64,000 nucleotides of DNA, taken from Kudoa neothunni. Taxonomy: Eukaryota; Cnidaria. Below, piece after piece: positions 38,125 through 50,499 of this stretch. Within the stretch, counting starts at the first letter, position 1. The number at the start of each line of letters is the position of its first letter. The stretch is taken from contig OZ199838.1 of the NCBI GenBank assembly GCA_964304625.1, forward strand, positions 13,516,001-13,580,000, given 5' to 3'. Made by a program: the position numbers and the translations under genes. The notes under the pieces are model-generated. The model was not told where the DNA came from. It worked only from the letters and a program-made list of their open reading frames with translations, and made no database searches.

Positions 38125-38925
38125 TTAATTTAAATCTCTTTCTCGCGAAATTTGACTCTGGTTAACTATGTTATCAATGCCATATTCAATTAAAATTTCT
38201 TCGAAGATATTAACGTAATATTGTCTTCTTGTTCAGTGTGGGTAATAATATTTCTGCCCAGGTCGGATTTTTATAACGAAAATAAATTTGGTCACAGGTC
38301 TGAAAAATAATCATTATAAAAGAATTTAATATTGAAATAAGCTGAACTGCATTTTAAACAAAATTTAATAGAAGAATAATTTGACTTTTTGAGTACTGCA
38401 GAGATATGGTGGCGAATAAAGCAAACAGCTTCTTGCCAGTATATACAAAAAAATACGTTCCAACCAAATCTGTGTTAAAAACAAGGCACTCCCTGCGGTT
38501 AAAATTAAACGTCTTGCGAATGAATTACATGTGTAATCGATTTACCAATTATTTTTGTAAGTATAATAGAAAGCGACAAAAAATATTCATAACTTGTTTT
38601 GTCACAAACGAATTAAAGAATTGAATGGCTTATTTTTAATGATTCTATGTGTAGATTATTTAATTAGATAGTTTGTAGTGACATAATTTCCCTGCTTGAA
38701 GGAAGGCTAATCTTTTTATCATAAGCGTCATTCCAAAAAATACAAGTCAGAAAGTTTCTTTTACGATTTTTTGGATTGCATAGCTTGCGCGAAGCCGCAT
38801 ATTTCTGTTAATTCATATTTCAATCCTTCAAGCAGTCTCAATATTGCTGGCTAAATTTGATACTTATTCGTTTTTCTAATTGTAAATTTAATGCAAACAG
38901 TTATCAAACTTGGGTGTAAAAACAT
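38125..38925 (-). CDS. Unrecognised six-exon gene
   Basis: Exons 38925-38899, 38850-38765, 38706-38683, 38492-38360, 38299-38215 and 38165-38125 sum to 396 bp (131 residues), with all five junctions in phase. The protein begins MFLHPSLITPAILRLLEGLK, has an amphipathic helix-like stretch (LRLLEGLKYELTEICGFAQA), a hydrophobic segment around residues 57-90 (GTYFFVYTGKKLFALFA), and a distinctive C-terminus (YFRYKNPTWAEILLPTLNKK ... QISRERDLN). Introns are 48-60 bp apart from one of 190 bp. I do not recognise the family. The hydrophobic part might hold one membrane segment, and its last 14 residues depend on a weak donor (GTTTAA). Confidence 0.6.
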
Positions 38926-39687
38926 ATGGCAGCTTTATGTTAACGGATGAATTAATATTAGTCTGACTTTTAAAATATCTTGGAGAGGAACTAGAACCCT
39001 ATTCTATCAAAAACTGGTAACTTCTATAGCAGGGGTTCCCAACTGGGGGTGCGAGTTCAGTTTTAGTTGGGGAGCGCGGTTCTATAGTAAACTTGTTATT
39101 GTTCCTCGATGGCAGAGTGAAACATCATGCGCAGGACCAGACTCCAGGGCCATATTTTGCACATCCCTGCTCTTCTAGAAAACCTTAGAAGGGTCTGAAA
39201 CGTTAGAAAGATTTTTATATAAAAGATGATATTTAAACATATTTACGTCGAATCGTTAATGCATTAATATAATTATTTATTTTGGGGTCAAAATAAATCC
39301 TAAACTCAGCATGAGTGTTAACTGTGTGCAACAAGCATTATTTTTGGAGTTACACATTACATCTTAATAATATGAAATATCTTAGTAGACATTCTCATCC
39401 GTTACAATAGCCGATCTGCACATGGGGACTAAACGGAAAAGTTACAATATCCGCGTTAATAATCATTGCCGGAAAAAGCTGAAGCCCCAGAGCGTATTAA
39501 AAAACACGCCACCGCACGAAACTCCCTGATGGCCTCGAGACCAAAATTTACTTAGAAATAACTAAGTTATCCAAAATCTGATCATGTTAAATTGTACAAT
39601 TCATATGAACGACCAAGATAATTAATCAAAACGCCAGATACAAACACACATGCCCAATGTATGAATAACTATAATCTATGAGTGTTT
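38926..39687. other. Spacer with a hAT-like miniature element
   Basis: At 39030-39169 a 140 bp unit starts CAGGGGTTCCCAACTGGGGG and ends, on the other strand, CAGGGATGTGCAAAATATGG, both hAT-like tips. A 33-codon frame starting near 39423 (MGTKRKSYNIRV) looks coding-like but is isolated. Confidence 0.4.
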
Positions 39688-40678
39688 TTATGCACGCATG
39701 CCAGCTTTAGACATAAGATAGTTCTGAATACGTTTAGCCCGATCTTCAGCATTGGTCAAACGGATACCCCTGGCACGAGGAATGGTCACCAATGGTTTGG
39801 ATCCACTACCAATCACAAACACATTCGGGCATCTAGTGGCAAAGGCATGACCGGTGGAATCTTTCAAATGGACAATTTCGAACGATCCCGGGTGTTTTTC
39901 TCTGTGAGTGATTAGACCAATACGACCAGTATTGTGTCCTCCGGTCACCATCGCAATATTTCCAGAGTCAAACTTGATGAAATCCTTCACTTTTCCGCTG
40001 GTCAAATCGAAAACGACCGAATCATTGGGTTTGATATCAGGGTGGGGATAACGGACGGTACGACCATCGTGAGTGGTGATGTATGGAATATTACCAGGAC
40101 CAACAGCAACTCTCTTTACACGGCATAATTTGTACTACAACAATCATCATTAAACGTTATAGGGGAAGCAATTCACTTCAGACTCTTCCTTAGAAATACG
40201 ATGAACAGTGAAACGACCACGGCTATCGTAGAGAAGACGGAAAAACTCATTTGTTTTTTCAATGGATATAACATCTGATTCCAAATTAGTTACACTATTC
40301 AAACTCTAATAAAAATACCCATAAAACCAGCTGGATAACAACTATCGGTTCTAATTTTCCCGTCAACTTTGATCACTCTTTGGTGAACAATCCTTTTAAC
40401 CTCATCATATGTGAGAGCGTACTTGAGACGGTTTCTCAAAAAAATGATAAGTGGGAGGCACTCTGATTGTTTGTGGGGACCCTGGGATGGTTTAGGGGCC
40501 TAAAAAATCAGTTATTAACTCAAAATCACGATCCTCTCAACACATACAAAAACTCCGGAGAGTTTATCCAACATCCAGTGCTTTGGAGCATTCAACCTCT
40601 TAAGATGCTTCTTTGGTCCTGCAGGCTATCATTAAATACACATGAGTACATGTAAAGACAGTAAAGAACGCTCACCAT
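39688..40678 (-). CDS. RPS4: Ribosomal protein eS4
   Basis: Exons 40678-40676 (the ATG alone), 40625-40548, 40499-40319, 40274-40177 and 40134-39688 give 807 bp, 268 residues, in phase. An ATG-only first exon is also how the human gene is built. The protein follows eS4 end to end: [20 protein letters not shown] at the N-terminus, the S4 RNA-binding region ([16 protein letters not shown]), the RS4 central domain, and the KOW-type segment ([14 protein letters not shown]). It is a component of the 40S subunit. The C-terminal tail is a few residues longer than usual and diverged. Introns are 42-50 bp. Confidence 0.96.
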
Positions 40679-41096
40679 TTCCAGTAGCTGACACGAGGAG
40701 CTCCCGAAGTGATTCGATTGTACATCGTGCAAGCTGATCGTACGAGTATTTCGTTAGTGGGTTGTTCCAATAAATCATTTTTGAATATTTAATTATATAA
40801 TTATATAGGTTTTGTTTAACAAAAATATTGGTTCAAACAAATTACGAGAATAGGTTGTCAACGTGTTTTGGCTTAAAATCCGACTTCAAACGACACAGGT
40901 TGACTCCATGTCAGTGTTGCTAACCCGAACCGGACATCCGGCGAAATTGGACAAATCAGAATTTTTTGTAAAAACGGAACTAATATTTAATTATATGTAT
41001 AAATATTACGTTAATTTCTAATTAACTCGGAAGCTTCGAGTTTATTACATCATTTGGTCAATGTGTTGAAAAATTTCCTCACTATAACAAAATTAT
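40679..41096. other. RPS4 promoter side and spacer
   Basis: The 5' untranslated region of RPS4 (about 40679-40760) includes a pyrimidine block just before the ATG that could serve as a TOP-like tract. The rest is unassigned. Confidence 0.35.
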
Positions 41097-41418
41097 CTAA
41101 TGTAAAGCACAACATTCTATTTCTTCTGATGTTTTCGATAACTCCAGAAGACGAAATGCTCTTTCTGGAGGAGCGTTAATCAGAGCTAGAGTAAGTAAAG
41201 ATGTGCTGTATTTTCCAATAAAATTAAAATTTATTTGCCGATAAACAATGGCCATAAAGGCGATTGTTAATAATTTAATCAAACAAACTTTGTTTTTGAG
41301 CCCATTCAAGTCCTTTAATTTCAAACAATTGTATTACGGTCTTTCGTTTGATTTTTGAATAACACATAACAACTGTACCTAGATGAGGTTTTATTTTTAT
41401 GTTCGACCATTCATCCAT
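41097..41418 (-). CDS. Possible small two-exon gene, unrecognised
   Basis: Exons 41418-41285 and 41205-41097 join in phase to 80 residues. The first starts MDEWSNIKIKPHLGTVVMCY, the second ends in LELSKTSEEIECCALH. Composition is coding-like against an AT-rich background, and the intron (79 bp) has a clean ATACAG acceptor. No known domain is visible. It could also be the 3' part of a longer gene. Confidence 0.4.
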
Positions 41419-43057
41419 TAAAATTAAGAAAAACTAGTCAATTTGATAATATTTGGTTAATTTTTAATTTGTTTAGGTAATAGCTAAAATTAGGATTTTT
41501 TGACAATTGATATCAAACAGTTGTAATAATAACTTAGCATTGGATATCACTAACATTAGAGTCTTTTGTGTTTAAATTCAAGCATTCAGAATTTAAACAC
41601 AAAAATCTCTTCGTAATAATTCTAAAATGATTCATGACCATGATAAAACTGTGTCTTGTCGCCAATAATGGTAAAATTTCCTGTTAAGTATTTGCTTATG
41701 TACTCATAAACTTCGCGAAAGTTTGAACACTTCCGCTAATTTGAACGCGGTCCATTTTTAATCTCTGTTTTTCTCTGCACTGCCTGCTTACAAAATACAT
41801 AACACTTCCACAATGTTGGTCTTAACAGGAGCGTAACGTTTAAAAACGTGTTCATTTTGTTTAATTTTTGGCATGCTTTTTAAGCTCAGTTTTTGTGTTA
41901 CGTGGGCTTTAGGAATTATTAAAATTTATAATTGTATCTTGCGGTGGGTGAATTTCTATTGCAGACATTTTAATTTGAAACAGAACATTGTTCCGAGTAT
42001 AAAATTACCTACTCGAAGATTTCTCATAATGAAATCAGAAACTATTAAAAATTCCATTTTTTGTGAATTTGCAATAACTCCTTATCTTTGAAACATTTTT
42101 CTGCGATTGTTCAGTCTTTTGAATAACAAGAGTAAAAATCGGACAAAAAAAAGGACGAATAGGTCACGGAAAAAAATCGAAGACGGTTGGCTACGCTGCT
42201 CCATGTGGAGTTTAGTTATGGCTAGTGCGCGGTTGCCTCTCTTAATTAAATTATAATAATTTGTTTGTAAATATTTTCACATATAAAGGGTTAAAAATAG
42301 CTTTGTCGATTTTTTAGTTCGAGTTTGGGACTGTCTGTAATTTTTCATTTTTCAAGTCGTAATGGCTTAACGATACTAGATTAATACACGAAAAATTAAA
42401 TTTCTTCATGGTATGCATTGTTAAATGTTAGCGGTTTTGTGTCAACATATCTCCAATTCTTTATCCTTGTTTTTAAATGATATCTAATACAAAATGGTTT
42501 GTTAAAATTGTAAAGTCCTTATTGATTTCATGTGAGATAAATGAACAAGTTTAAATAGTTCAGCATGAGAAACATTATATGATAATGTTTCTAAATAGAC
42601 GCAAGATATTATTACAATTAAATTAGTCGGCAGTAAATTTTATGAACCATTAATTCTGATAAGAATAATTTTAAGTAGAATATGAAAGTAGTATTCTCGA
42701 TAATAAATTAGAAAATAGGACCGCCATTGTATATATACAGCTAATTAAGAAAGGAAATTATAAGATAGCCACGGTGAATTGCTATAAGATACCTTACAAA
42801 CATATTCCGTTATCCGATATGAATTAGTGTTATGTACTGTAAGTGCCGATTATGTGGAAAATTTTATGAAACAAGTTATGAGCACAAATTTTGAACGCTT
42901 AAATGATAAAATGACTTTGATGCTAAGATAATTGATGATTAATATTAACTACCAGCGCGAAATCCATGTTCACTAAATAAATGGTGATTTTTTATTAAGT
43001 ATCTGTTTGGAGAATAGATCATTCTTTTAACAAACGAATTTCTTAAATATTCGATGA
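41419..43057. other. AT-rich spacer
   Basis: No gene is supported. A GC-richer patch at about 42140-42240 and Tigger-like fragments near 41715-41755 stand out. Confidence 0.35.
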
Positions 43058-44174
43058 TTAACACTATAAGTCACATGAAAATCTACACTTTCCGAGTAAA
43101 ATTGGGGTATAAATACACTCCCGGTTTTTATTCAACCAAATCATTTTATAATAATAGCTAACTATTCTTGTGTAATTTTTAAATAATTAACGAGAAAACA
43201 TTGTTAAACCTTAATAGCGCGTACGTGGGTATGCATGAATCAATTAATGCTCAACCTTATACGCATAACAAAATTGGCTAATTCTTTAGAAATATAAATA
43301 CTCATAGAAATAAACAAATACATGTATTATTTATTACAACAGTTAAGACAAATACATTCCGAATGTTTTATTCAACAAAGATTAGCTCAAATTCCACACT
43401 TTAAAGAAGTTTTCTTGTCATTTTTTCTCACACACAATCGATATCTGCCTTGAAGTGTCGTTTCCCGTTCTGCGGTAGGTCTAATGTAGGGTTGAATACT
43501 TGCACTTTTTCTTGATAACAGTGAACGTACTAATGGCTCATCCATCATTTTCTAGAAATCTCTTTTTCTAATATTTACAGAAGAAAAGAGTTCGTTGAAT
43601 ATGCGAAAAGCATTTATCAAGCTAATATCAACCATATTGAACAACACAACTAGTGGCCAACGACGATTGATTCTTCTGACACTAATTGAAGCCAATAACC
43701 TAATAACCTTGTGATGGTATCAACTCCCCCTTTTATCGAATTATACTGCAATACAATGTCGGCCTTAAATGGCGCTTCAGTTGCAGTGTGTATGTTCTTG
43801 AAGATTAACAAAGCATATAGACAGGCTTGTTATTCCTCGGTAAATACCTTAGTATCATCTCTTTGTTATTAAATACAAAAAGAGATGAATATAAAGGGGT
43901 GTCTTTTTAAGGTCGTAGATAGAATGGAATATCACGTTTGTTTGCACGCATGACTCCAATATTTGTAAGTTTTCTACTTAACAATTCATAAGCTAACTCA
44001 ACTGAAGTGACAAAGTTGTCACAAACAATGTTCCGCCCAGAGTTAATGAATGGTTTGTTCCGTAAATTGCAAAACAGTGTTTTTCCAACAATAACAGTTC
44101 TTGTAACATTCCGAGACCGCTTACCCAAATAGACGAAAAAATTCCAAACTTATGTTGATCTAGGATCAACCAAA
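43058..44174 (-). mobile_element. Truncated copy of the decayed piggyBac element
   Basis: It starts at TTAA (43058) and follows the left part of 35767-37830 closely. It repeats the transposase remnant with CDNFVTSVELAYELLSRKLT, then breaks off at GATCAACCAA (about 44165-44174), where the other copy continues. The right half and right end are missing. The high similarity of the shared part shows the two copies separated recently, after the family had begun to decay. Confidence 0.8.
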
Positions 44175-45993
44175 TGTAATATTCATATCAAAGTTATAAT
44201 AGCAACGTTTAGAAAATTTACGATTTTTACTAATTTTTTGTAAGAAACAATTATTTTTATAATGTTAAATTATTTCAATTCATAATTTTTTTAATTAAAT
44301 ATGTTATGCAAAGTCAAAAATGTGTTTAAAACACACTGATAGAAACTTATGTGCAATTCTAAATATTTCAAAATTATTCTTTGACAACTTTTTTTTAATT
44401 AAAAATCATATTTTATTACTTTATTAGATTTTGATGTCATAATAAAATGTCTTTTTGATTAAATGTTTTATTAATTAAATTTATATCTATATTAATTTTC
44501 TTTTTGTCAAATAAACTATTTAAAAAATTTATTTCGTTGATTATAAATAATATGGCTAGAATATAATGATAGAAAAAAATATAACTAGGGTGTGCAGATT
44601 ATATTTTCATGAAATGACTACAAACACACTATTTTGTATAATAAAAGTCTTTAATTTCATATGAATTGATAATATTATTTAATAAAATTCTTTCTGTGTG
44701 AGAATTCGGGGCGAATAATGCTTTCAATGTCCAGCGTTGGGTTTTAAATCGGCGATTGAACTGACGTGTTTGAAAATACCTTCATGTTTTAATAGCTAAT
44801 TTTAATATGAATTGAACTTTTTAAACATGATCGTTCCACTTAAATAGTTTGTGAATAGTTTTATTTAAGTATTAAATAATAAAAAATAGAAAAACACACG
44901 AGGTCAAACCGGTGCGGTGTGTCATGAAATTAAACGAATTCAAGAAATACATGAATAGTTACGTGTATAAAATTTAATGGATAGAAAAATTAACTCTCAA
45001 CTGTGCCAAATTATCAAGTTAAAACATTTTTTGCCAGCGCTAAAAACAAGCGAACGAAAGAGTGGTTATTGCCAGATCGGAGCACGTGTTGATTATTTCA
45101 AGTCTCGTTGCGAGTTAAGTTTTTGTCGGTTTCCATTTTGAAATATGCTATATTACCCATAAAACAACAATATGCGACTTAATTCAATATAATATATGTA
45201 TATATATTATATCAATATAACTAGATTCCAAAAGTTAAAATAACATTTTCTATCTTGAGGGTACCTACACGGCATGGTTCAGAGTTTTCCTGCACCGTCC
45301 AAATTAGTCATTACCCCAGGTTGGGAAACACTGCGCTAAACTTATCTCATGTTACATCCTGTTTTTAGGATGCTTTTAACATCAGTTCCACCTTTCTTCA
45401 TTACATTGGATTTTAACATCAAAATATATAATTAAATTAACGACATTTAAATATCTTTTAATTTTTTTTATGCTTAAAAAATAAACTAATACTTAAAAAA
45501 ATTTATATGTAAAATTTTTAAGAAAATGAAACATATGATGTATATTGTAATTTTAATGGCTTATCTTGCAGCAAAATTCTACCGACAGGCCTCCTTTTAA
45601 ATTTCTACTGGTCTGCCAAAATGAAATTAACAGTTAATTTGAATATAGAGCGCTGTAAATTCATTTTAGAGGAATATTACCTTAAACGATTAAATATAAT
45701 ACTATTATTGTATGTCTATAATACACCTTGGGAAATTAAAATCCGCGGATTATTGAATTTTAGATAGAATAACGAGAATTTACTTCTTTTAAACAGAACA
45801 AAAATATCTTTTAACTTCAACAATTATTTAATTATTGGGATAGAATCATTTATTGAAAAAAATATACACGGACTTGCGTACTTGTGAACATGCACATTAG
45901 CAGAAAAATAGTTTATTTTAAAGCCAACTACAATTTCTTCACAATTTAATGACGGTGAATTCAACCTAGCATTACTTATACCTTTTGGAAAAC
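44175..45993. other. AT-rich spacer
   Basis: No gene is supported. A hAT-like tip lies at 45320-45345 (other strand: CAGTGTTTCCCAACC). A minus-strand frame at 45824-46006 overlaps the end of the next gene in another register and is probably a shadow. Confidence 0.35.
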
Positions 45994-46160
45994 TTATGTC
46001 ACACATTCTCGCCTAACCCTCGTATTTTCTGTCAAAGCTAGTGACAAACTCATGCTACATATGATATGTAACATATCTCACGTGGTATACTCACGAAACT
46101 CCCTTTTTCCTTTTAGTTACATATTCTTCTCGGTATTTCCACTCCAGTTCCTTTTTCTGT
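45994..46160 (-). CDS. Terminal exons of a small unrecognised gene
   Basis: Exon 46160-46095 encodes a charged helix-like segment (QKKELEWKYREEYVTKRKKG). After a canonical GTGAGT donor and a 40 bp intron it joins 46054-45994 in phase, ending TENTRVRRECVT and a stop. An upstream start is likely within 46.2-46.3 kb (a frame starting MKWAYNHMLIVYKV), but I could not join it in phase. Size and charge resemble small mitochondrial assembly factors; that is only a resemblance. Confidence 0.35.
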
Positions 46161-46386
46161 CTACTTATTAAAATATTATCTCACTTAATAAACAATTTTT
46201 TGCGAAATTTTAAAATGATTGCTAATTTTTTAAACTTATAATTAAAACAGTACTATTCAGTTTAACTTTGTAGACTATAAGCATGTGATTATAGGCCCAT
46301 TTCATTCGATTTTACACATGAAATCGAATTATTTATATTCGTTTTAACATTATATTCCCCCCTCTTGTATAATACTGTGACAATCA

Positions 46387-46601
46387 ATGTACAAGGGACG
46401 ATCTATAAGAAGTCGTTATGAAGATAGAAGAGTTTATTGCTATCCGTACAAAAATGAAAAACTAAGTAAAATAAATTTTCCAGATATAAAAACGCTAAAT
46501 TAGTTGCTTATCCTAATGTAAACGTAAATCAATCACATAATATTCTTGTTCCATCGAATACTAGAGCATTTAAAAGAGCGTTAGGTCCCAAAATATATTA
46601 G
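46387..46601 (+). CDS. Possible small basic protein gene
   Basis: Exons 46387-46445 and 46484-46601 join over a 38 bp intron (GTACAA...TTCCAG) to 58 residues, starting MYKGRSIRSRYEDRRVYCYP and ending RAFKRALGPKIY. It is strongly basic and tyrosine-rich with no hydrophobic segment. It is divergent to the minus-strand fragment at 45994-46160, about 230 bp away. The family is unknown. Confidence 0.4.
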
Positions 46602-47735
46602 AGTAACTGTGACATCAAATTATGAATATAATTACACATAACACATTTTGTTTACATTATTTGGATTGTATCAAAAAAGTATTTAATACAGATCAACCTA
46701 CAGTAGTTGCTAGTCATCAATGAACTCTTCGACTACGTGGATTGAACTCTGATTAAGAAATATCGCTATGTTAATATTTGAAAAATTCTAACTTGCAGTT
46801 AGATTTAAATACAGGGACAAAATAAATTGTATACAGGGATATTAAATTTCGCATGGGACGTTGGTAACGAGTGTTAATACCTAAATAAGAATTATGTGAT
46901 GTATAATCTTAGGCGTGCCGTTTCGTGGGAATTCACATTATTAATTAATTGCGTTAATCTTAATGGAATCTTTGGAAACCAACCGCGGGATTATACTAAC
47001 AACAGTACTGTTCATTGATATATTTAACATTTTCGAATTTGCGACAAACTTATTTAATAGGGTTGGTTCCCATACTAATTTTCCGCCGACTTCATTAAAA
47101 TTTTTTCAAATTTATTTCTTAATGTTATTTAAGCAATATCTATGCTGATCAAATGATTATATCGTAAAGTATTTCCAAAAAAGGAAATTAGTTTAAAATA
47201 TTTTTATTCTACATAACTAAAATGAATATGGGAATCTTAATTTAATTGTTTCTCGAATTCTCGCCAAATATTCTTTTAAATAAAGTGAAAACTATTAATA
47301 AAAACTTAATTTTCTCTCAAAATTATTAACCACCATGATTTACTATTGCGATTAAGAAGATAAAAATGATAACAAGATAGAAATTGATTTCTTGCATTTA
47401 GACCTAAATTTTAGTCCCTCAATAGAATTAAACATTACAAAATCTACCTCAATAATTATCGAAAAAGAAATCTACCATATTTAGATACGAATGTCCCAAG
47501 GTAATAATATAGAGTAAAGTACTCATATGATATGAATTAGTGCAAATGGATTAAATTGAGGGACATTATTTATGGATGCCCATTTAATATTGCTAAAAAT
47601 GAATATCGTTTTGGGTTGATTGGACGCAAGCAAGATATTAGGAGTTTAGTGAATGGGCGGGGATCCGCTGCGTAATCCGAATTTGCGTTAGCTGTAAACC
47701 CATGTGGTTTAGCGGGACGATTGCAATCGACTAAA
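46602..47735. other. Spacer and R2 promoter
   Basis: Mostly AT-rich. The last 100 bp before the R2 start are GC-rich. Weak coding-like stretches on the minus strand near 46700-46960 could not be assembled. Confidence 0.4.
47655..47717 (+). promoter_or_regulatory. Probable promoter elements of the R2 gene
   Basis: GGGCGGGG at 47655-47662 is an Sp1-type GC box. TTTAGCGGGA at 47708-47717, 18 bp before the ATG, differs by one base from the E2F site TTTGGCGGGA. Ribonucleotide reductase small-subunit genes are well-known E2F/S-phase targets, so the match is plausible, though such short motifs arise by chance. Confidence 0.35.
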
Positions 47736-49205
47736 ATGAGCCAACCAGTTGACGGTCACACTGAAAAAAATTCCCACAAATCGACTGAACAACGTTTACA
47801 GCATCCCACAACCCATGAGATTGAAACAATGGAACCAATGTTGATACCCGATCCCAACAGATACGTTGTTTTTCCGTTGAAACGTTACGACATATGGGAG
47901 ATGTATAAGAAAGCAGTGGCATCGGTGTGGACCGTGGAAGAGGTTGATTTGTCTAGAGATATAGCAGATTGGAAAAAACTTAATGTATTCCATCAATTCC
48001 ATAGATAGATGCCATGAATAAATAATATTTTTTCAGAAAAACGAACGTCACTTCATATCTCACATATTGGCATTTTTCGCCGCCAGCGACGGTATAGTTA
48101 ATGAGAATTTGGTGGAATGTTTTGCGAGCGAAGTGCAATGGCCGGAAGCGCGATTTTTCTATGGATTCCAAATAGCTATTGAGAATATCCATTCGGAGAT
48201 GTATAGTTTGCTTATTGAGACCTACATCAAGGATCCTATCGAGAAAGAGACACTATTCAAAGCATTAGAGCATGTGCCTACAGTGAGAATGAAGGCGAAA
48301 TGGGCTCTTGATTGGATTAATCCTGAAAGGGTGAGAGTCTCAACTCCCTCTTAAATTAGATTAGATTATGCTTGAGATATTTCTTAATTCGTTTTATTTA
48401 GGCACCCTACAGTGTCAGAGTGATGGCGTTTGCTATAGTTGAAGGTGTATTTTTCTCGGGTTCATTTGCCTCCATATTTTGGCTTAAAAAGAGGTTCTTA
48501 ATACTGCTTTTATTGTCCCCTCTGTATACTAAATAATCACACATGATATTAGGGGTTTAATGCCGGGCTTGTGTTTCAGTAACGAGCTTATTAGTCGCGA
48601 CGAGGGATTGCACACTGATTTCGCTTGTCTAATGTTCCAATACGTTCGAGACAAACCCTCATATGAGATAGTTAAACAAATCATGTCTGAAGCTGTCTTA
48701 ATCGAAAAAGAATTTTTCACTGAAGCTCTCCCTGTTAATCTTATTGGTATGAACTGTGGCGAAATGTGCCAATACATTGAATTCGTTGCTGATCGTCTAC
48801 TGGATGCTCTTGGTTACGAAAAAGTAATTAAATTTACAAACATTTATTTTTATCATGAATAAAAATCAACAGCATAAACATAAATTCCTGCATTAATGTC
48901 GAATTATATTGCATTTGCCAAATAGCAATATGTATCTAATGAATAATTAGAAACATAATTTTCTCAGCTGAATGCGCAATCACAATATTGTTAGTCAGAT
49001 AGATTAATCCGATTTTATGCTTGCTTCAAAATTTCTAACCACTTCTATTTAGTTATACAACACTGCCAACCCATTTGACTTTATGGAGAACATAAGTCTG
49101 GAAGGCAAGACAAACTTTTTCGAGAAACGTGTTGGTGAGTATCAACGAGCGAGTGTATTATCGAAAGTGGAAGAGAGAAAATTCACGCTGGAAGCTGATT
49201 TTTAA
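47736..49205 (+). CDS. RRM2: Ribonucleotide reductase small subunit R2
   Basis: Exons 47736-47984, 48037-48330, 48402-48493, 48553-48823 and 49053-49205 total 1059 bp, 352 residues. The class Ia R2 fold is complete. Iron ligands are D101 (AASDG), E132 and H135 (IENIH), E195 (IVEGV), E229 and H232 (DEGLH). The radical tyrosine is Y139 (SEMY). The C-terminal FTLEADF is the tail that docks on the large subunit. Spacing of all ligands matches mouse R2 (31, 34, 38, 94, 128, 131 after the first aspartate, counting the tyrosine). With R1 it reduces ribonucleotides to deoxyribonucleotides. The start at 47736 is the only ATG in frame. Introns are 52, 71, 59 and 229 bp. Confidence 0.97.
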
Positions 49206-49289
49206 TCCCCACGATAAAAAAAGTCCATGCACAAACACAACTATAATACACTTTACACAATACTAGATTAATATTATTGTTGTGAGTTA

Positions 49290-49558
49290 TCACTCAAGTG
49301 ATTTGTTGCGCATTGTTACAATTCTAACTTTCTCCGATTTTATCACCTTGTTGGAACAACTGTGATAGGATAGTTTAATTGGTGGTGGTGGATTAGTAGT
49401 CGTAGCTTTATTGCTAAAAATCAATTCCGGATTTATACATTTAACAGTAATGGGATTTACGAGTTGTCTATAAAACTTTCTTCTATTTGTTGTTCCGGTA
49501 AAATGTGATCCAAGGAATGTCCCTGATCGGCCACATTTGATGAATCGTTGTCTGAAAT
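49290..49558 (-). CDS. Last exon of an unrecognised gene
   Basis: After a strong acceptor (TTTTATTTCAG) 89 codons run to a TGA at 49290. The peptide is basic: QRFIKCGRSGTFLGSHFTGT, then NRRKFYRQLVNPITVKC, a TTTNPPPP run and a lysine-rich tail. A small exon at about 49658-49677, then sequence near 49705-49740, may precede it (a frame with VTRILF), but the start is not found. The basic composition suggests an RNA-binding or mitochondrial ribosomal protein; I cannot confirm this. Confidence 0.4.
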
Positions 49559-49981
49559 AAAATATGTTTACAATTGGTTGAATTTTCAATAAAATTGATA
49601 ACAATATTAAATTGCTAATTTAATTATAATTATCGTATGGAAGTGGCTATTGGCACGAAAATAATATTCGGGTGACACTAATTTTGTCGATATTAAATTA
49701 TTGCTAGCATACTGCTTCGCTCTTAGGGGACATAAATAATTAAATATGGCAGATTATAATAAATTAAATACAACAGGCAACCGATTTTCCATAATCCACA
49801 TTGGACCAGAGAAAAGTTACTGAAAATGCTTCATTGACTGATTTTACGTGATTTTTACGCGCGCGGATAATTAAAGTATTTTGTATTAAGTATTATAATA
49901 AATTTCGTAATTATTATTTTTTTGATCGATTTCTGTGTTTTTAACATAACTTAAAGAAAATCTGGAGGTTATGCATTTAAA

Positions 49982-50037
49982 TCGCTATCGCTATCACTAT
50001 CGTTATCGTTATCATGATCATGATCATTATCATTAAT
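49982..50037. repeat. Degenerate hexanucleotide array
   Basis: About nine units of TATCGC/TATCGT/TATCAT run in tandem. Read on the minus strand the array is open and encodes alternating aspartate (NDNDHDHDNDNDSDSDSD), ending at a TAA soon after. It could be an acidic repeat in the same unknown gene as 49290-49558, or a plain microsatellite. Confidence 0.5.
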
Positions 50038-50499
50038 GTGGTTTTGAACCAAAATACTTTTGTATTTGTACGTTGAAAAATAAATTATTCGTGTATTTAG
50101 CTGCGATAGTAATTAACTTGTTGAATTTTCGGAAAAATATGAGACTGATGTTATATCATTTAGTTTCATGATTTAAAGTTGAGCTACAAGTATATATCCA
50201 TATGATGTTAAAAATATTATTCTAATTACTTGGTTGTATTTTAAATGTTTCAACATCACTCTTGTTTTGGTATTCTATTTAAATCGAATGGATAAATTTT
50301 TATTGTCGTTAAAAAATCGTAATTCTTGTGATGGAAGATCAACAGAGTTTCGAACAACTCCCAGAAACGGGCCTATAAGATTGACTCATAAATCAATTTA
50401 GACACATTTTCTAGATGTGAATTGGATTCCAGATGTAACTCGAAATTTACCTTAGAAAATTAAATTAGTACACGTTAAAATAATTAGATATTGTTTTTT

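Noticed and set aside
39423-39527. 33-codon frame starting MGTKRKSYNIRV
   Set aside because: Isolated, short, no splice partner and no family; possibly a transposon gene scrap.
45824-46006. 60-codon minus-strand frame
   Set aside because: It overlaps the end of the spliced gene at 45994-46160 in another register, and the spliced model has better codon content and a canonical donor.
46700-46980. Minus-strand coding-like stretches (one with RYQRPMRNL, one with HVVEEFIDD)
   Set aside because: They could not be joined in phase and have no start or family.
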